Shown piece by piece: positions 11,478 to 24,455 of a DNA stretch of 64,000 bases. The DNA is taken from positions 9,114,001-9,178,000 of the forward strand of contig NC_079886.1 in assembly GCF_029227915.1 (NCBI RefSeq). The letters run 5' to 3'. Origin of the DNA: Hydractinia symbiolongicarpus (Eukaryota > Cnidaria > Hydrozoa > Anthoathecata > Hydractiniidae). The notes below the pieces were generated by a model. That model was not told the origin of the DNA. It worked only from the letters and a program-made list of their open reading frames with translations, and ran no database searches. Every line of letters begins with the position of its first letter. The stretch's first letter is position 1. The translations under genes and the position numbers were made by a program.

Positions 11478-14400
11478 ATGGCGAACAATTCTGATCATTG
11501 GTACTTTTCCAAAGAAAAAATCAGAAATTCACCTTCTGTTAAAGATGGAATTGATTATGCTAAGGAACTGGGTTACAGGCAACAATGTGCAAATCTGATT
11601 CAAGACATTGGGCAAAGACTTCAAGTGTATAAACCTTATACTCTTAATTTAACTTCTATACTGGACGGACTTTTCCCCAATGTTTTCGGCCTTCTTTAAT
11701 AACTAGAATCGTTCATTTCTATTCTTTTTGATAGCAAGAATTAACTATGCTACCATGGTACTAATAAACAGATAAATATAAAAAGAAATTAATTCCATTT
11801 GACCTAAAGCAAATATTTTACGGATGCCTTAATCCATAAAAATCTAAAATTAGTGTTACAACAATTTTATTTTTCTAAAAACCAGAATACTTTATATGTA
11901 ATTCAAACATTTAGGATTGCATCCATCATTCTCAACTTGTCATAAAAAATAACAAGAATTGTTGTGTAGCTATATGAATTGATAGAAAAGATCAGACTTT
12001 TAGCATATAACGTGAGAGCAAAAAATGTGGCAAATGTTTTAATCTTAGTTCTGCAGTCAGTCTCGAAGTAATAAACCAACTAAAACTTTTCTCTGTTTTA
12101 ATACAGTATTCAATACATCTATTTAATACTTTATTTGTACAAATTTGATTTTGACAGGGAGAAAATTTCGTAAAATTTATTTGTATTGCCATCCCCAGTT
12201 TAAATGTACTCTAAATTTAATTTTTGCCTTTGTCACAAATTTAAGTTCTTTCGCAAGCACTAAATTAAATTGACGAATAGTTCAATATTTTCTATGCAGT
12301 TTCTATTGTATTTTTATTTTATTGTTAGTATTGGCTAATCCATCTTTTTTATCCTATCAGCTGCTAAAATTTTTAGAAAATGTACAAAAATTCAGCTTCA
12401 CCAAAGGAATTCAGTGCTCAATTAAATTTATTTCCTACATCGTCAAATTACATGAATGTAAAAAAATTCTGTTTCTTAACAGTAAATCTGTGTCAAAAAT
12501 TGTGCGAATAAGGTTAGCCTGTGATTGTATGCTGAAGAAAAAAAATATTCGTTTTTTTTTTTTGGAATACCTACGGAAACCCATAAGTGCCATTAATTTT
12601 GCCTCGCATATTTCACCTTAAGTGGAGCAGAGAAATATTTTAATTTTTAGTATGCCTCACCTAGCACATAACATAAGCAATGGAATAAAAATGTTTCTGT
12701 GCCTCAAAAACACATTATCACTGCCCCACTTAGACTGCAGCATTGCTACCATTATTGTTGTGAAAGCCATATGTAGTTTTTCATGACTGAGGATGAACCA
12801 GATTTGATGTACTCAGAGCACGCTAAGTGCTAAACGCAAGACCGTTACCGCTATGGATGTTGTTTATTAAGAAAGAACAGCTATTTTTATGGCCACAAAT
12901 CTTAACCATTACTTTGTGCACACTTTCCGATTTACAAAATGTGTAAAGCATTGTCACATTTACATTTGTTACATGCTATAGTAACATCAAATGACACACA
13001 AAAGATAAGGACTAAAATTTTTTAAAATATTTTGTACGGTTATTTTGTGTAGGTGCATATCCGTCAAAAGCTCCATATGGAGGGTATTCTTAAGCAAATT
13101 GTTTAAAAGTTCTTTGTTCATTTCAGTTAACTTGTACTGAGACCAAGACAATGTTTTGTAAAGATTTGTGGTATTACAAACAGGCTTTTGTAATTGGTAG
13201 ACATTGGTTTACTTGCTGACTGTGTTATGACTTCATAACTGGTGCAACAATTTAAAATTTTTGATGCTTGTGTTATGTTTTTATAAGTGGGGCATATGAA
13301 ATTTTATATATTTCTTTGCTTCACTTAGGGTCACATTTTCAAAGCAAATTAAATGGCACTAATGGGCTTACGTAAATGCCCCTTCAATTTTTATGAGATT
13401 TAATTTCGTTGAGCGCCCTCTTCTAAAACACCACAGAAAACAAGGCAGGATGTACAAGCGAAAAATAATTTTAGCTTAATTTTATTTTCGTGGTTGGCAT
13501 AAAAAGAATTTTTATGAACATTTATTTTTCCAGTTGGCACAAAAATATCTTTCATTGGATGTGATATTACAGTTTATCTGTATTACAGCTTATCCACTAT
13601 TAACACTTTGTGACCTTCAACTAATACTAATCTAATTTTGTCCCGAGACTTAGCAACAGCCGTAAAGGCGGGACAAAATCATCCATGCAAATGTCCCATC
13701 CCCTCCAGCCTCTCATATTATTATTAGCTCAATGTTTACAAAAAGGTATTTACACTTTAGTATTTACAAAAATATAACACTCCTATCATTGTGTGACCTG
13801 TTATAAAAGAGCATAAATGAAAAAAAGAAAAAATAATAATAAATGGTTAAAAACTAAAAGGATACACATATGATGCATTTATTTATTTATAGCACAGTAA
13901 AAGGCATGGGGTCATCCAGAGGTGCAGCAAAGTTTTAGCATGAGAGAGAATAAGAAGAGAAAATGACAACCAAACAGCCCCTGAATCTTTGCTGCCTCCC
14001 TGGATGCTCATACGAAACTTAAATTAAAAATATATAAAATTAAAAGTTACTTAAATTTTGAAAAATTTGCTTTTTGCCTAATGTTTAATGTGAGATCATT
14101 ATACAATTTCGCTCCGGAATATTCAAATGCTTGTTTACCTAGCTCGAGTCTTACTTTAGGTGATTTTATCAGACAACCTTGGTTTCTTATACGAAGGTTG
14201 TGCTCGTTGAACTCAAAATAGCTTTTTATCGGACTACGTACATTTTTCATCAACACATTTCCGTACTGTAAGACATGCTTTGACATTCCTCTTTTAATAT
14301 ACCGGCGTATCTTTTTATCGTTTTCTGGACCATAAATTACTTGTGAAGCACACCTTTTGATTGATTGTAGAGAAGACTGTTGAGTTTGAGTGGGTTGAAG

Positions 14401-17400
14401 TTTTGTTAAGCAGCAATATGTTAATAAAGGTGCTATCATCAACTTGAAAACCTTTTTAGCGGCCTCTTCAGTTAGGTATTGTCTAACTCTTTGTAGTAGC
14501 TGGACACGGCCGGAAGCTTTTTTGCATCATTTCTCGAACTTTTGGCTCAGATTCACGGATGGGCCGATATGGTTGCCAAGATGTTTATACGAGTTAGTGT
14601 TATTAATGGTGCTTTCGCGATACTTGATTTTAAAAGGTTTGTATATCCTGTTGAGTTTGATGGATGTGCCGAAGAGCATAGATTCCGTTTTGCCCTTTTT
14701 TAAGTTAATGTCTAGGTCTGATTGAAATTGCTTCGAAGTTCGAGTTGAAACATTCTTCAATAATCGCTTTGTCTGTGTGGGCAAAATAGATTACTGTATT
14801 GTCCGCATACACAATAAAATTTGAAAGAGTTATACAGTCAGGGAAGTCATTAAAATAAATAAAAAACATCAAAGGTCCTAATAGTGACCCCTGTGGTACT
14901 CCAGTTGACAGGGTGTATTTTGGTGAAAGCTCGTTTCCGATTTGGATGATCTGCTTCCTTTGAAAAAAGTAATCGTTAAAGCAGGTAATCTCATTTCCAC
15001 TGATTCCGTATGATTTCAGTTTAGTAATTAATGTGGAATGGCTGAGTGTATTGAAGGCACGACTTTGGTCCATAAAGACTGCGCCCACCAATTTGCCTTT
15101 GTCAATATCTCTCCCGATGCTATCTAAAAATAGAGTGGCTGCAATTTCTGTAGATCTTTTTGCACGGTAGCCGAATTGTCTATTGGACAAGAGTTCGCTT
15201 TGCTCAAGGTATTCTTTTAACTGGTTGTGAACAGCTTTTTCCAATATTTTTGACATAATAACCCAAACTGATGTAGATTTATGTACAGTGTCACTTTAGC
15301 TTTTTTCCATTTGGTTGGTACAGTAGCTGTCTCGTAACGTATCTTGTTTTGTATTTCATATGGTTCAGTTTGTGGACACAAATTACCATATTGTGGTCGC
15401 TAAGGGAAACAAGAATTGCATCTGTTTTTGAAATGTTCTCTGTGTTGTTGGTAGCTATTATATCGATAAGTGTCTTTGAGTTCGTTGTAACACAGGTTGG
15501 TTTAGTAATTAGTTGTTTGAAACCATGAATCGTTAAAATATTTATCACATCGTCATTATCGCTCTTTACAAGATAATCACTATTGAGATCACCGAGAATA
15601 ATGACTTCTTTTTTCTCTTTTGACACCCTCAATAATAGGTCATTAAACTGTTCATCAAAATTTTTTGCAAGATATTTTGAATCGTTTCGAGGTCGATACT
15701 GTGACGTCATGAGGAGACTTTTGGCATTGTTGATGACAATTTCTATCCATAAGCTTTCGAGACAGATTTGTTCTAAATTGTCCCTATGTTTATAGTTTAT
15801 GCCTTCTTTTATGTGCATGCCATGCCAACGCCACCCCAAGGTCCGTTCTTACTGTCTAATCTCTCGAACACGTACCCTTCAATGTTAATATCTCATTGTT
15901 TTATTCAGTCTGGGATGTAAGATGAGTTTCGGATAATGTTAGGATGTCAATATCAGGATTATTTCCAAGCAAGTCACAGATTCCATTATAAGATGTTGTA
16001 ATGACTTGTATGTTTTGGTGTGCAATTTTCATGCCACATGAATTGCAAACGTTTTTAAGACTCTCAGAGTAGGTTGCTGGCCCTAAAGTAAACAAATCAA
16101 AAGTTTCTTGATTAAACGAAGAGGTTTCTTCTCATTTCTCTTGCCTAGAAATAAAAAGCTCAATTTTCTCAAAGTGTCTTGTAAAAGTGTGCTTGATATC
16201 GTTTGTAATGCAGTAATCCAGTTTTCAAACATAAAACCACAAAAAGTATTGCCACTAACAGTAGAGATAGTAGACTTGTTGATAAATTTAACTTACTTAT
16301 GAATAAACAAACTGTTTTATCTTCCTTTTATTTTAGCCTGCCTTGTGGGTCATTCACCTATGTCTGCCATTTTTATTGAGGGAATCATTAGGTATCGTGT
16401 ATTGTTTAATAAACAAAGTTGGGAACATTCACAAGACAAAATTAGTGTAGCATAGCATTGCCTATATATTGCCCATATATAATCGCACATTATCGTTATT
16501 GAAAACTTAAATGATTATAACTTTGGCAAATTTAAGATGGGGGGTTAAAATTTTAACCTAAATGTAACCCAAATTGGATTATATATTTACAGCTCTTAAG
16601 ATTAGCCAAACATTAGCAAAAAATTACCAGTTTGCAGAAATTTCACAGTAGTTTGATAGCAGGATATTTTATATAAATTGTATACAACATATGGGTATTT
16701 AACAGCTCTTAAACTTTAGTGAAATTGAACAGGTTTTGATTTTGAAATATGAAGCCAGTTTGCAAAAATTTGCAGTAGTTATTTTGTTGCAGCAATAATT
16801 ATAGAAATTATGATACCATCATTTCATTGACGAAAAAGTTGGATTTGCAATTTTAACATTTTCTAAATGGCAATTTTTAGATATGAACACTAATTTTTAA
16901 GGATGTATTTGTGTACAGCCAACGCTTTATATCATGACTTTGGAACATTAACCCTGTTATGGATCTTTCACGAGAAGGTCCAGGAAATACTTATTACTAA
17001 GGGCTGCAGACAATTTAAAAATACGAAAAAATTTCCTTTTACATTGCTAGTTAATTGTGTAATTTAGGTGCACAACTACCTATTTATAAAACCCTAAGAC
17101 AGAATATGTAGGATTAACCTACATATTTTGCAGGCCTCAAACGTTTTTTTTTTTTTTATCGTACATCATAAATCGGGCTCACCATTCAAATAATGGTACA
17201 CGATTGTGTACCATCGGAATTAAGTAAGCCAACAAGAAAATACTTAAATCGTGTATGTGTATTGTTCACGAAGACCTATTTTTATATATTATATGCACAA
17301 AACATTTTTTCTATCGTTATGAAGCATTGCTTTTCTGTGAATTATCAACATTTCAAGGACCAAGTGATATGTTGCAACAGAATAGAAATTCATTCTGGGT

Positions 17401-20400
17401 GGGCAGTGTCCTTGTTGGTGCTTGGAATATAAAAATTATTAAAAATTTCACATACACAACTTTTCAGGCCCCATCTTTGATGTTGCGTACACGATCGGTG
17501 CCCGATGCTGACCGTGCACATAATTTTTTGAGGCCTGTTTTGTCTTAGAAAAAATTTAGTACACAGCATTCACTAAACGAAATGTTATAAATATTTTTTC
17601 TTTGTCTTAGAAATCAACTGGTTATCAATACTGCTATTGTTTATATGCATCGCTTCTACATGTTTCATTCATTCAACACCTTTCATAGAAATGTACGTTT
17701 AGTTTGTATTTATACTGTGAATTTTTGCAGTACTTCTGAGAAACAATTTGTCTAATTAAAAATGTTCGGATTGTTCGTTAAATGTTGTGTTGCTGCAATA
17801 TTCTCTTATAGTGATGTTTTTTAAAACTTATTTAGCCTGATTCCAGGTTTTCCATCTTTTCATAAGCAGTCCATGCAGTATCAATAAACTATTTTCGTAA
17901 ACCATGAGGCTTCAGTGCGATAATAGATAAAATGAGATATTTTTGACTTAACACAGTTTACATAATCTAGTTTGTAAACATACTACATTCCTCAAATTAA
18001 GCTCAAAATTTACTGCAAAAGAACGAGTGCTGTCAGTCAGTTTAGCAAAATATAACATGTTATACAAGAAATGTAGGAAAACATGTAGAAAATTTAAACT
18101 ACCAGTAACACTTGTACATTTGAAGAGAATAAAAATTAATCCCCATAATTAGTTACTTTCAGGCTTTATATCCATATTTTTTTATTTAATAACACTCTTG
18201 TTATAGTTTTATAATATTATCTGTGGCCAAAAATATTCAGTTTTAACAATCTTTAAACTAAAATGTTGTAATAATTAATTTTGCCGAATCAGTGCTACGT
18301 AATTATTAAAGAAAAAAATTAATAACAACAAAGATGGAGCATAACGTAGAATTTTTGACCATCTCTAAAGTACTAAACGATGTGAGCTTAAACTCCTGAT
18401 AGCATTTTTCTTTAAAATTTTTAGACAAGTTGTAATCAATGTATAATAAAGCTAAATAATGTTGTGCAGAAAGGTGTATATTCTGGATATTTTTGTTTCA
18501 ACAGCGTGTTATGCAGCTGAGAATGCAACCCATGGATTTTTTAAAATACACAGCCTATTCTTTAAAAAGTGCATAACCAGAAAATTTTTTGTTCACCCTT
18601 TCAACGTGATTAAAGTTCGTTTTAAACAAAAGCAGATGAAATATCATGAGGTTGTAAAAAGTTGGGGCTCGTAAAATATATTTTTAAATATAAATTTCTG
18701 TTGGCTTATATTATTTGTGTAACTTCTTTAGGTTATGGCATCATGTTTCCTGTTTCTGGCTGCAAAAGTAGAAGAACAACCAAGAAAGCTGGAGCATATT
18801 TTAAAGGGTTCTCATGTTTGTTTACATAAAGATGAACCACCTCTTGACACAAAAAGTGATGTAAGTTGATATTGTGTTAGTGTGTACTTCAAATAGTCGC
18901 AAAAAAGTTGTGAAGTAGCACATTTGACCTAAAGCACATTATTTTTTGTTATTTTCTTTTTATGTTGATTATTATTCACATAAGAATTAGATGTTTTATT
19001 GGCTTCTCTTTTTATAGGAGTACATGCAAATATCCACTGAGCTTGTCAACAATGAAAGTATACTGTTGCAAACATTAGGTGAGAAAGTTGTGGTGGTATG
19101 TTTGTAAATCCTTTAGTAAATGTTACTGGAAAACCTTCTGTTTAAAACCTGAACCATGTGAAGCTTGATCAAAAGGCTTAATAAATTCAAGAAGTCATTA
19201 GCAATTTTTTGCAAAGACACTACTTACATACAGAAAAATTTAATTTAACTGGATGTCATTTTAAACCACAGTTAAGATGTTTACAAGTAAAAAGCTTTGT
19301 GGTGGATATGTTTTGCGATATATATGCTAATCTATAGCTGCCATGACAACAGAATTTAGCAATGTTTTCTCAATAAATTATTAACTGCTGTTTTCTTTGG
19401 TTGTTTAGGTTTCGAAGTGTCTGTAGATCATCCAAACACATTTGTAGTTAAGTGTGCACAACTAGTAAAAGGTATGATAATTGTTCGTTTTCACGCACAC
19501 TAATTTATTTACTACACCCTGAAAGTGTGATTTAGCCGTAAAACTGCATGCTAAGAAATATATATAAATCTTTTTATTTGCAACTCAATATTTTTTGCTT
19601 GGTACACTAAATATATTTTTGTTCCAATATTTTCACAAAAACTGCTCTCTTAAACAGTTATTACTACAAGGCTAAATCACACTTTCAGCTTGTGAAGCAG
19701 TAAGATAATTGTAGGTATTTAGCAAATACATAGCAATGGGAGTTGGGGATGTTACGTGGACTCCTAATTTGTAAGGCTTGATTTTCACTGTGTGCTAACT
19801 CAGGTAATTAATTCAACGTTTGCATGCATTAAAATGATTTAAAAAAAATATTACTAATTTAACAAGGTATAGGTAGTCATGTAGTCAAATTTGGTAAAAA
19901 AAAACTAAAAAGTGAAGGCCAGAATTACAGAGATATTATAACTCGAATGTGATAGCAGCTTTTGCTCACTCTGTTTTGTGGAGGTTGTTTAGAAATGAAA
20001 TGATTTTTTTTCATTAAAGTGTAAAAAATTGTACAGTAGTTTTCAGTTGTAAAAAAGTGAGCAGGTAACAGCTACAATAAAATAGTGCTACCTACAAGTC
20101 TGCACGAATTACCACACATTATTGCACAATGGAAACCAAGCTTAACATTCACCCAATATTGTTAATGTTTGCTGATAAATCCTTGCAACTGTGGGGCTAT
20201 TTCTTTGACAATTTTCACATAATGGGGATACTAATTATTCCATACTTTTATTTTTTTATGGGTAAGTTCAATAAAAAATTATTTCTAATTTTTACATGTT
20301 AATTTTTCGGATTGTAAGAAAATGGATAAGGTCTTATCTGTATTAAAATTTTGCAATTCTTTTGTTTATAATTTATAAATAACGTCACAGTTGCATTCTT

Positions 20401-23400
20401 GTTTTGTGCTTGTTTTCTAAATCATTTGCCAACCAGTTCTAAATTTGTTATTTGTATTTAACAAAAGAAAGTAACAAAAACTCTGGATTGTAATTTTATT
20501 AAATATACCGTATTAAAATTCCGACAGGGGTTGAGTTAACACATTTAGTGTAAACCAAATCTCACACTGTCTTTTCAGCTAGCAAAGAACTTGCACAGAC
20601 AGCTTACTTCCTTGCTACTAACAGGTAATCAACGTTAGTGGTGTATTATCATAAATTATGTCTGTCTGTTTGTGCAGAGGTAAGTATGTATTAAATCCAT
20701 GCTCTACGACATGTAAGACAATGTGTTGACGTAATTAAGGGCTTGGTTAAAATTGCAGTGTGTTTTTCTGTGTGGTCAAATTTGTATGTACTAAAGATAA
20801 GAAAATTCAATTACAGTCTTTGATTAAAGGATAAATGTCAATTTTAGGTAAAATTAAAATGACAACATGACTTAAAAGTATCTGCTCTGTTTTACTTTAA
20901 TGCATTGTTAATGTGTCGTAGAACAATATATTTCAATGTAGCTAACTCCTCTATGCAGCTCCTCCCACCAAAAAAAACCACAGGTGTATTAAAAAATTTC
21001 AGTTGATAGTTTTTAATATTGTATGTTTTAAAATTTTATTAAAATTAGTCCTGTTCAAGGATATGGTATTGAGGTAAGTGTGTAAGGAGTTAGTTGCAAC
21101 AGTTGCATATACTCTTGTTGCTTTCAATCGTCCAACTTTTATTTTACCATTCAGAAGAAGATAAATAATTCAAAATAATAGTTTTTTCATTTCTCTTTTA
21201 GTTTGCACCTAACCACGTTCTGCATACAATACAAACCCACTCTAGTGGCTTGTGTTTGTATATATGTCTCCTGTTTGTGGGCTAACTATGTTGTAAGTAT
21301 TTTGTCAGAAGAAATGGTGTAACAACACAAAAAGCTTTATATAGGTGATTCTTTATCATGACACGTCAGTTTTTCTTTCTCAACAGAGTATGTTTCACTC
21401 CGATCAGACCTTTGATCATGACATCAGTGTAAAACATATTGAAGAACTACTATGTGCATCACTAACATACTGCCTTGCAGTAAGTGGAATGCGATCCCCA
21501 GAATTGGTAGCTGTAGATGACCCACTGCAATATGGCAGGAATATGTTATTGATGCACGCAAATAGTTTGGGCTTTGTTTGGCGCACCAGGCTTTGAAGTT
21601 GTATTCAAGAATAATAACAACGACGAATTTTATATTTTGACAATGTATTTTAGACTTTCAGAAATAATAAATGTCTAAAAACTTTTTAATTAAAATTAAA
21701 ATACAAAATTCTAAAGCGCTGTATATGTTTATATACAACTTAACCACTACTTTTTACAAGTGTTTAACACATGTCTTCAAATCTTCATTTAAGCCCTTTA
21801 AACATCAAACAAAATCCTTAAAAAGTCACAATTAATATCTCAGTAAATGACCTCGAAACAACCCTGAATTTGATGAAATGAATCTACTAGACACCCTGAT
21901 AAAATTCCTTAACGTAACTATCACAGCCAAAGTTTAGGCCGGGGGCTTCCTTTATGTTTAGTTGCGCAAATGTACTAATTTTTTCATAGTTGGCTGCGCG
22001 AAAATTTGATGAGCGGAAAGTGTCTTTTGAGAAAATGCTTGGAATTGGAAAAAACTAATAACGAGATTGAAAATGTGGTCATAATTTGTCTCACAAAAAT
22101 TATAAAATTAAATAACAAATATAAAAAAAATAGTTAATAACACAGTTTGGTTGATATATAAAGCTTTAAAGTTAAGACTAAAAAGTATATGCTCGCGAAG
22201 ATTTTTTTTAACATATTACTCATAAGGAGTAAGTTAGGGCACGCTAAAGCTAGGTGAAAACTTAACTCAAATTTTTTAAAAGTTGGATGAGGTGCTGGAG
22301 CCTTCTATTTAAATGGGTTTTTTGTAGATTCCAGAAACAGGTGGGAAAAATTGGTATGAATTTATAGATCACACATGCACAAAGAAACAGCTGGAAGATT
22401 TAAGCTCTTATTTCATAAAAATACTGGATTCCTGTCCAACTCGTTTAAAGAAGAGATTAACATCTGGCGGTGCTGTTGTGTATAAGGTAGGGTGAAAATT
22501 ATATGGAATAATAGATATGACTGTGCAGGCGCTGTAAAAGTAAGTAGACCGTTACTCCTGGAAATGAATTCCTAGAACCACTAAGTTCTGAAAGCTGTTT
22601 ACCTTTTATTCAAATTTTGTTTTTGACAAACCAGTTTGCTCCTGCCACAAGGTAAGAAAAGCTTGAATTTACTCTGAAAGGCGGGCTTCTCTCCTCGATC
22701 TCCTTTTGTAAGTCCCACTCCCTTCTTCTAACCAGGAGGAAACTATCCACTATTAAGCTTTGTTTGGCTATCTACGACATCATGCTACTTAATTATTGGT
22801 TAACCAGCTGCCCCCTTGCCTGATATCACTTAGACTAACTTTCATTTAACCTCTATGTTCTTTTTTTAAGGAAGGTAAGGTGGTTGCAAAAAAAGACTCT
22901 TCTGGTTCAAAAACAAATTCGTCATCACAAGATAGTACTAAAACGCAGTCACTTGCTGTAAACAAACAACATGAAACTAGTAAGCCAGTATCAACAAAAA
23001 ACCATCTAACAGGACTTTTAAAACCGCACTCACACGAGGCAACGCCTCCACCGAGTAGTCGAGCACACAGTAATCACAATAACCATCATAAAAAAACACA
23101 TCACCATGATTTGCATAAAAAAGGTGTTGCTCCATCTGCCAGTGTACGAACTAATGATCACAGAAAAGTCGCTTCAACGTCGGATGACAAACATCAACAG
23201 AGAGTAAAAGAAGGTAGTAACCATCCAGGACATCATCAGCAAAAAACTGCTGAGCAACTTAAAATTGAGCAAAGAAAAAAATGGACGCCAGAACAATGGG
23301 AAGAGTATAAAAGGCGAAAGGAGAAAGAGAAAATGTTACACTACCAACGAAAGAAAGCTTCGGAAAGTAACGGTAAGGATGTAAAAACAGAAAAGACGGA

Positions 23401-23848
23401 TTTTAAAATTCCGCAGCCACGAAGTCATAAAAATACAAATTCTTTACCCGGTGAGAGTCCTTTAAAACGACAAAAACTTGACGGTGATCGGGTTAAAGGT
23501 ACTTTACTGAACGAAGATCTATCCAGAAGTAGCGCAGAGCTGCATCGTAAACACAAGGATCGAGCTGCGCAGAAATACAACAGGTCTTTGTTGTCATCTT
23601 CAGGTTCTGATTCAGACTCCACGCACGAGTCTCGCAGTTATCAAAATCATCATTTACCAGATCCCGTGAAACTAAAATTAAATTCTACTGAGACTTCTGT
23701 AGCGCCGCCACCTCCGCCATCTTCGACGGGAAACAATCTAGCAGATGCGAAATATTCTTCTTCCAAACTAAATGCGCCACGTTATGGAAATAAGCAGCGG
23801 ATTTCACCACCGCCGCCTCCGCCACCGGTAGTGTCCAATATTTTTTAG
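11478..23848 (+). CDS. CCNT: Cyclin T (P-TEFb regulatory subunit), complete, 9 exons
   Basis: Exons: 11478-11626, 17611-17692, 18732-18860, 19018-19078, 19409-19471, 20579-20624, 21202-21292, 22328-22486, 22871-23848. All junctions are GT/AG and stay in phase; total 1758 nt, 585 residues. Two cyclin folds fill residues 1 to about 255, with cyclin-T signatures HWYFSKEKI, YRQQCANLIQDIGQRL, YMHRFYMFHSF, FLAAKVEEQPRKLEHI and FCIQYKPTLVACVC. These fit T rather than K. The long last exon is disordered: a His-rich stretch (about 313-344), a Lys/Glu-rich segment with WTPEQWEEYKRRKEKEK, Ser-rich sequence, and a proline run just before the C-terminus. Family role: binds CDK9 to form P-TEFb, which phosphorylates paused RNA polymerase II. 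An in-frame upstream ATG at 11427 would add 17 residues; 11478 is preferred because the family starts close to the WYF motif. Intron 1 is 6 kb. Confidence 0.95.
11627..17610 (+). other. Cyclin T intron 1 (6 kb)
   Basis: Starts GTATAA right after the phase-2 end of exon 1 and ends TTGTCTTAG before exon 2. Apart from the antisense LINE remnant at 14047-16095, the rest is AT-rich with no recognisable exon, RNA or repeat pair. Confidence 0.8.
14047..16095 (-). mobile_element. Degenerate non-LTR retrotransposon (LINE, APE-endonuclease type), dead
   Basis: Read on the minus strand, fragments in several frames line up as one LINE ORF2. First comes the endonuclease start (KIAHQNIQ, LTLSETHL, about 16040-15905). 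Next is endonuclease core with ILGDLNSDY and the SDHNMVI catalytic-type motif (15839-15291). Then reverse transcriptase with NRQFGYRAKRST, VFMDQSRAFNTLSH, GVPQGSLLGP and YADN (15256-14705), and finally a C-terminal domain ending in GAKLYNDLTLNIR (14442-14047). Frameshifts and stops break it, the segment normally joining endonuclease to RT is missing, and the usual YADD catalytic box reads YADN. It lies antisense within cyclin T intron 1. No clear target duplication or A-tail was seen. Resembles the CR1/Jockey group; clade not certain. Confidence 0.85.
21387..21479 (+). other. Candidate in-frame cassette exon in cyclin T intron 7
   Basis: A pyrimidine-rich acceptor (TTTTTCTTTCTCAACAG) and a consensus donor (GTAAGT) bracket 93 nt, exactly 31 codons with no stop. 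Both flanking cyclin T introns are phase 0 here, so inclusion would keep the frame. It would insert 31 residues between ANYV and IPETGG in the second cyclin fold. Exons 7 and 8 joined directly match the family without a gap, so this is at most an alternative exon and may be chance. Confidence 0.3.
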
Positions 23849-24040
23849 CCAGTTTTACAGGAAAATAAGAAGAATATATTATATTTGATTAAGTTTTAAA
23901 ATCGTATTTTTTATGTCCTGTCGATTTTGTCACAATGTGGACTTTTTTTATTATTTCAGTCTAGATACTATTTAAATGTTACCACTATTATTATTGACAG
24001 GGTGTGCACTTAGTCAGGAAAGTCGACAACTTTTGCAATT

Positions 24041-24046
24041 AATAAA
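24041..24046 (+). terminator. Candidate polyadenylation signal AATAAA of cyclin T
   Basis: AATAAA 193 nt after the stop codon. A second AATAAA lies at 24129-24134. Either could direct 3' end formation; choosing needs transcript data. Confidence 0.45.
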
Positions 24047-24311
24047 AATTCAAGAAATTTTGTCAAATTTGATTTAGAGTAGAGAATCCAGTCTGGATTG
24101 ACACTAGATTCTGTACTCTCGTATAACCAATAAAGAATTGGGTACAAAATTGATTAGGAAAGCAAGGAATTTTGACTACATTGGCAGAGTGACACTCTAA
24201 TTAAGTTGTGTTAATCTCCACCACAAGTGTACAAAAAGTCAGTGTGTGTTACACACCTGTTAAACCCTCTGAAAGTGAAAGAAGGTCGTCTCTGCTGTGT
24301 TTTATTTTACA

Positions 24312-24455
24312 CAAATAATCCGTAACCGTTTGCGCATGCATGTCTACGTACTGCGATAGTAGTGCTTAGTAATCACTGTTCACCAAATAATCCGTAACTG
24401 TTTGCGCATGCATGTCTACGTACTGCGCTAGTAGTGCTTAGTAATCACTGTTCAC
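24312..24455. repeat. Tandem duplication, two 72-bp units
   Basis: Two consecutive 72-bp units starting CAAATAATCCGTAAC and containing TTTGCGCATGCATG and AGTAGTGCTTAGTAATCAC. Only two single-base differences were noticed, so the duplication looks recent. Confidence 0.9.

Noticed and set aside
18459-18674. 71-codon plus-strand frame before cyclin T exon 3
   Set aside because: Out of phase with the cyclin fold, no splice sites, Phe/Lys-rich intronic sequence.
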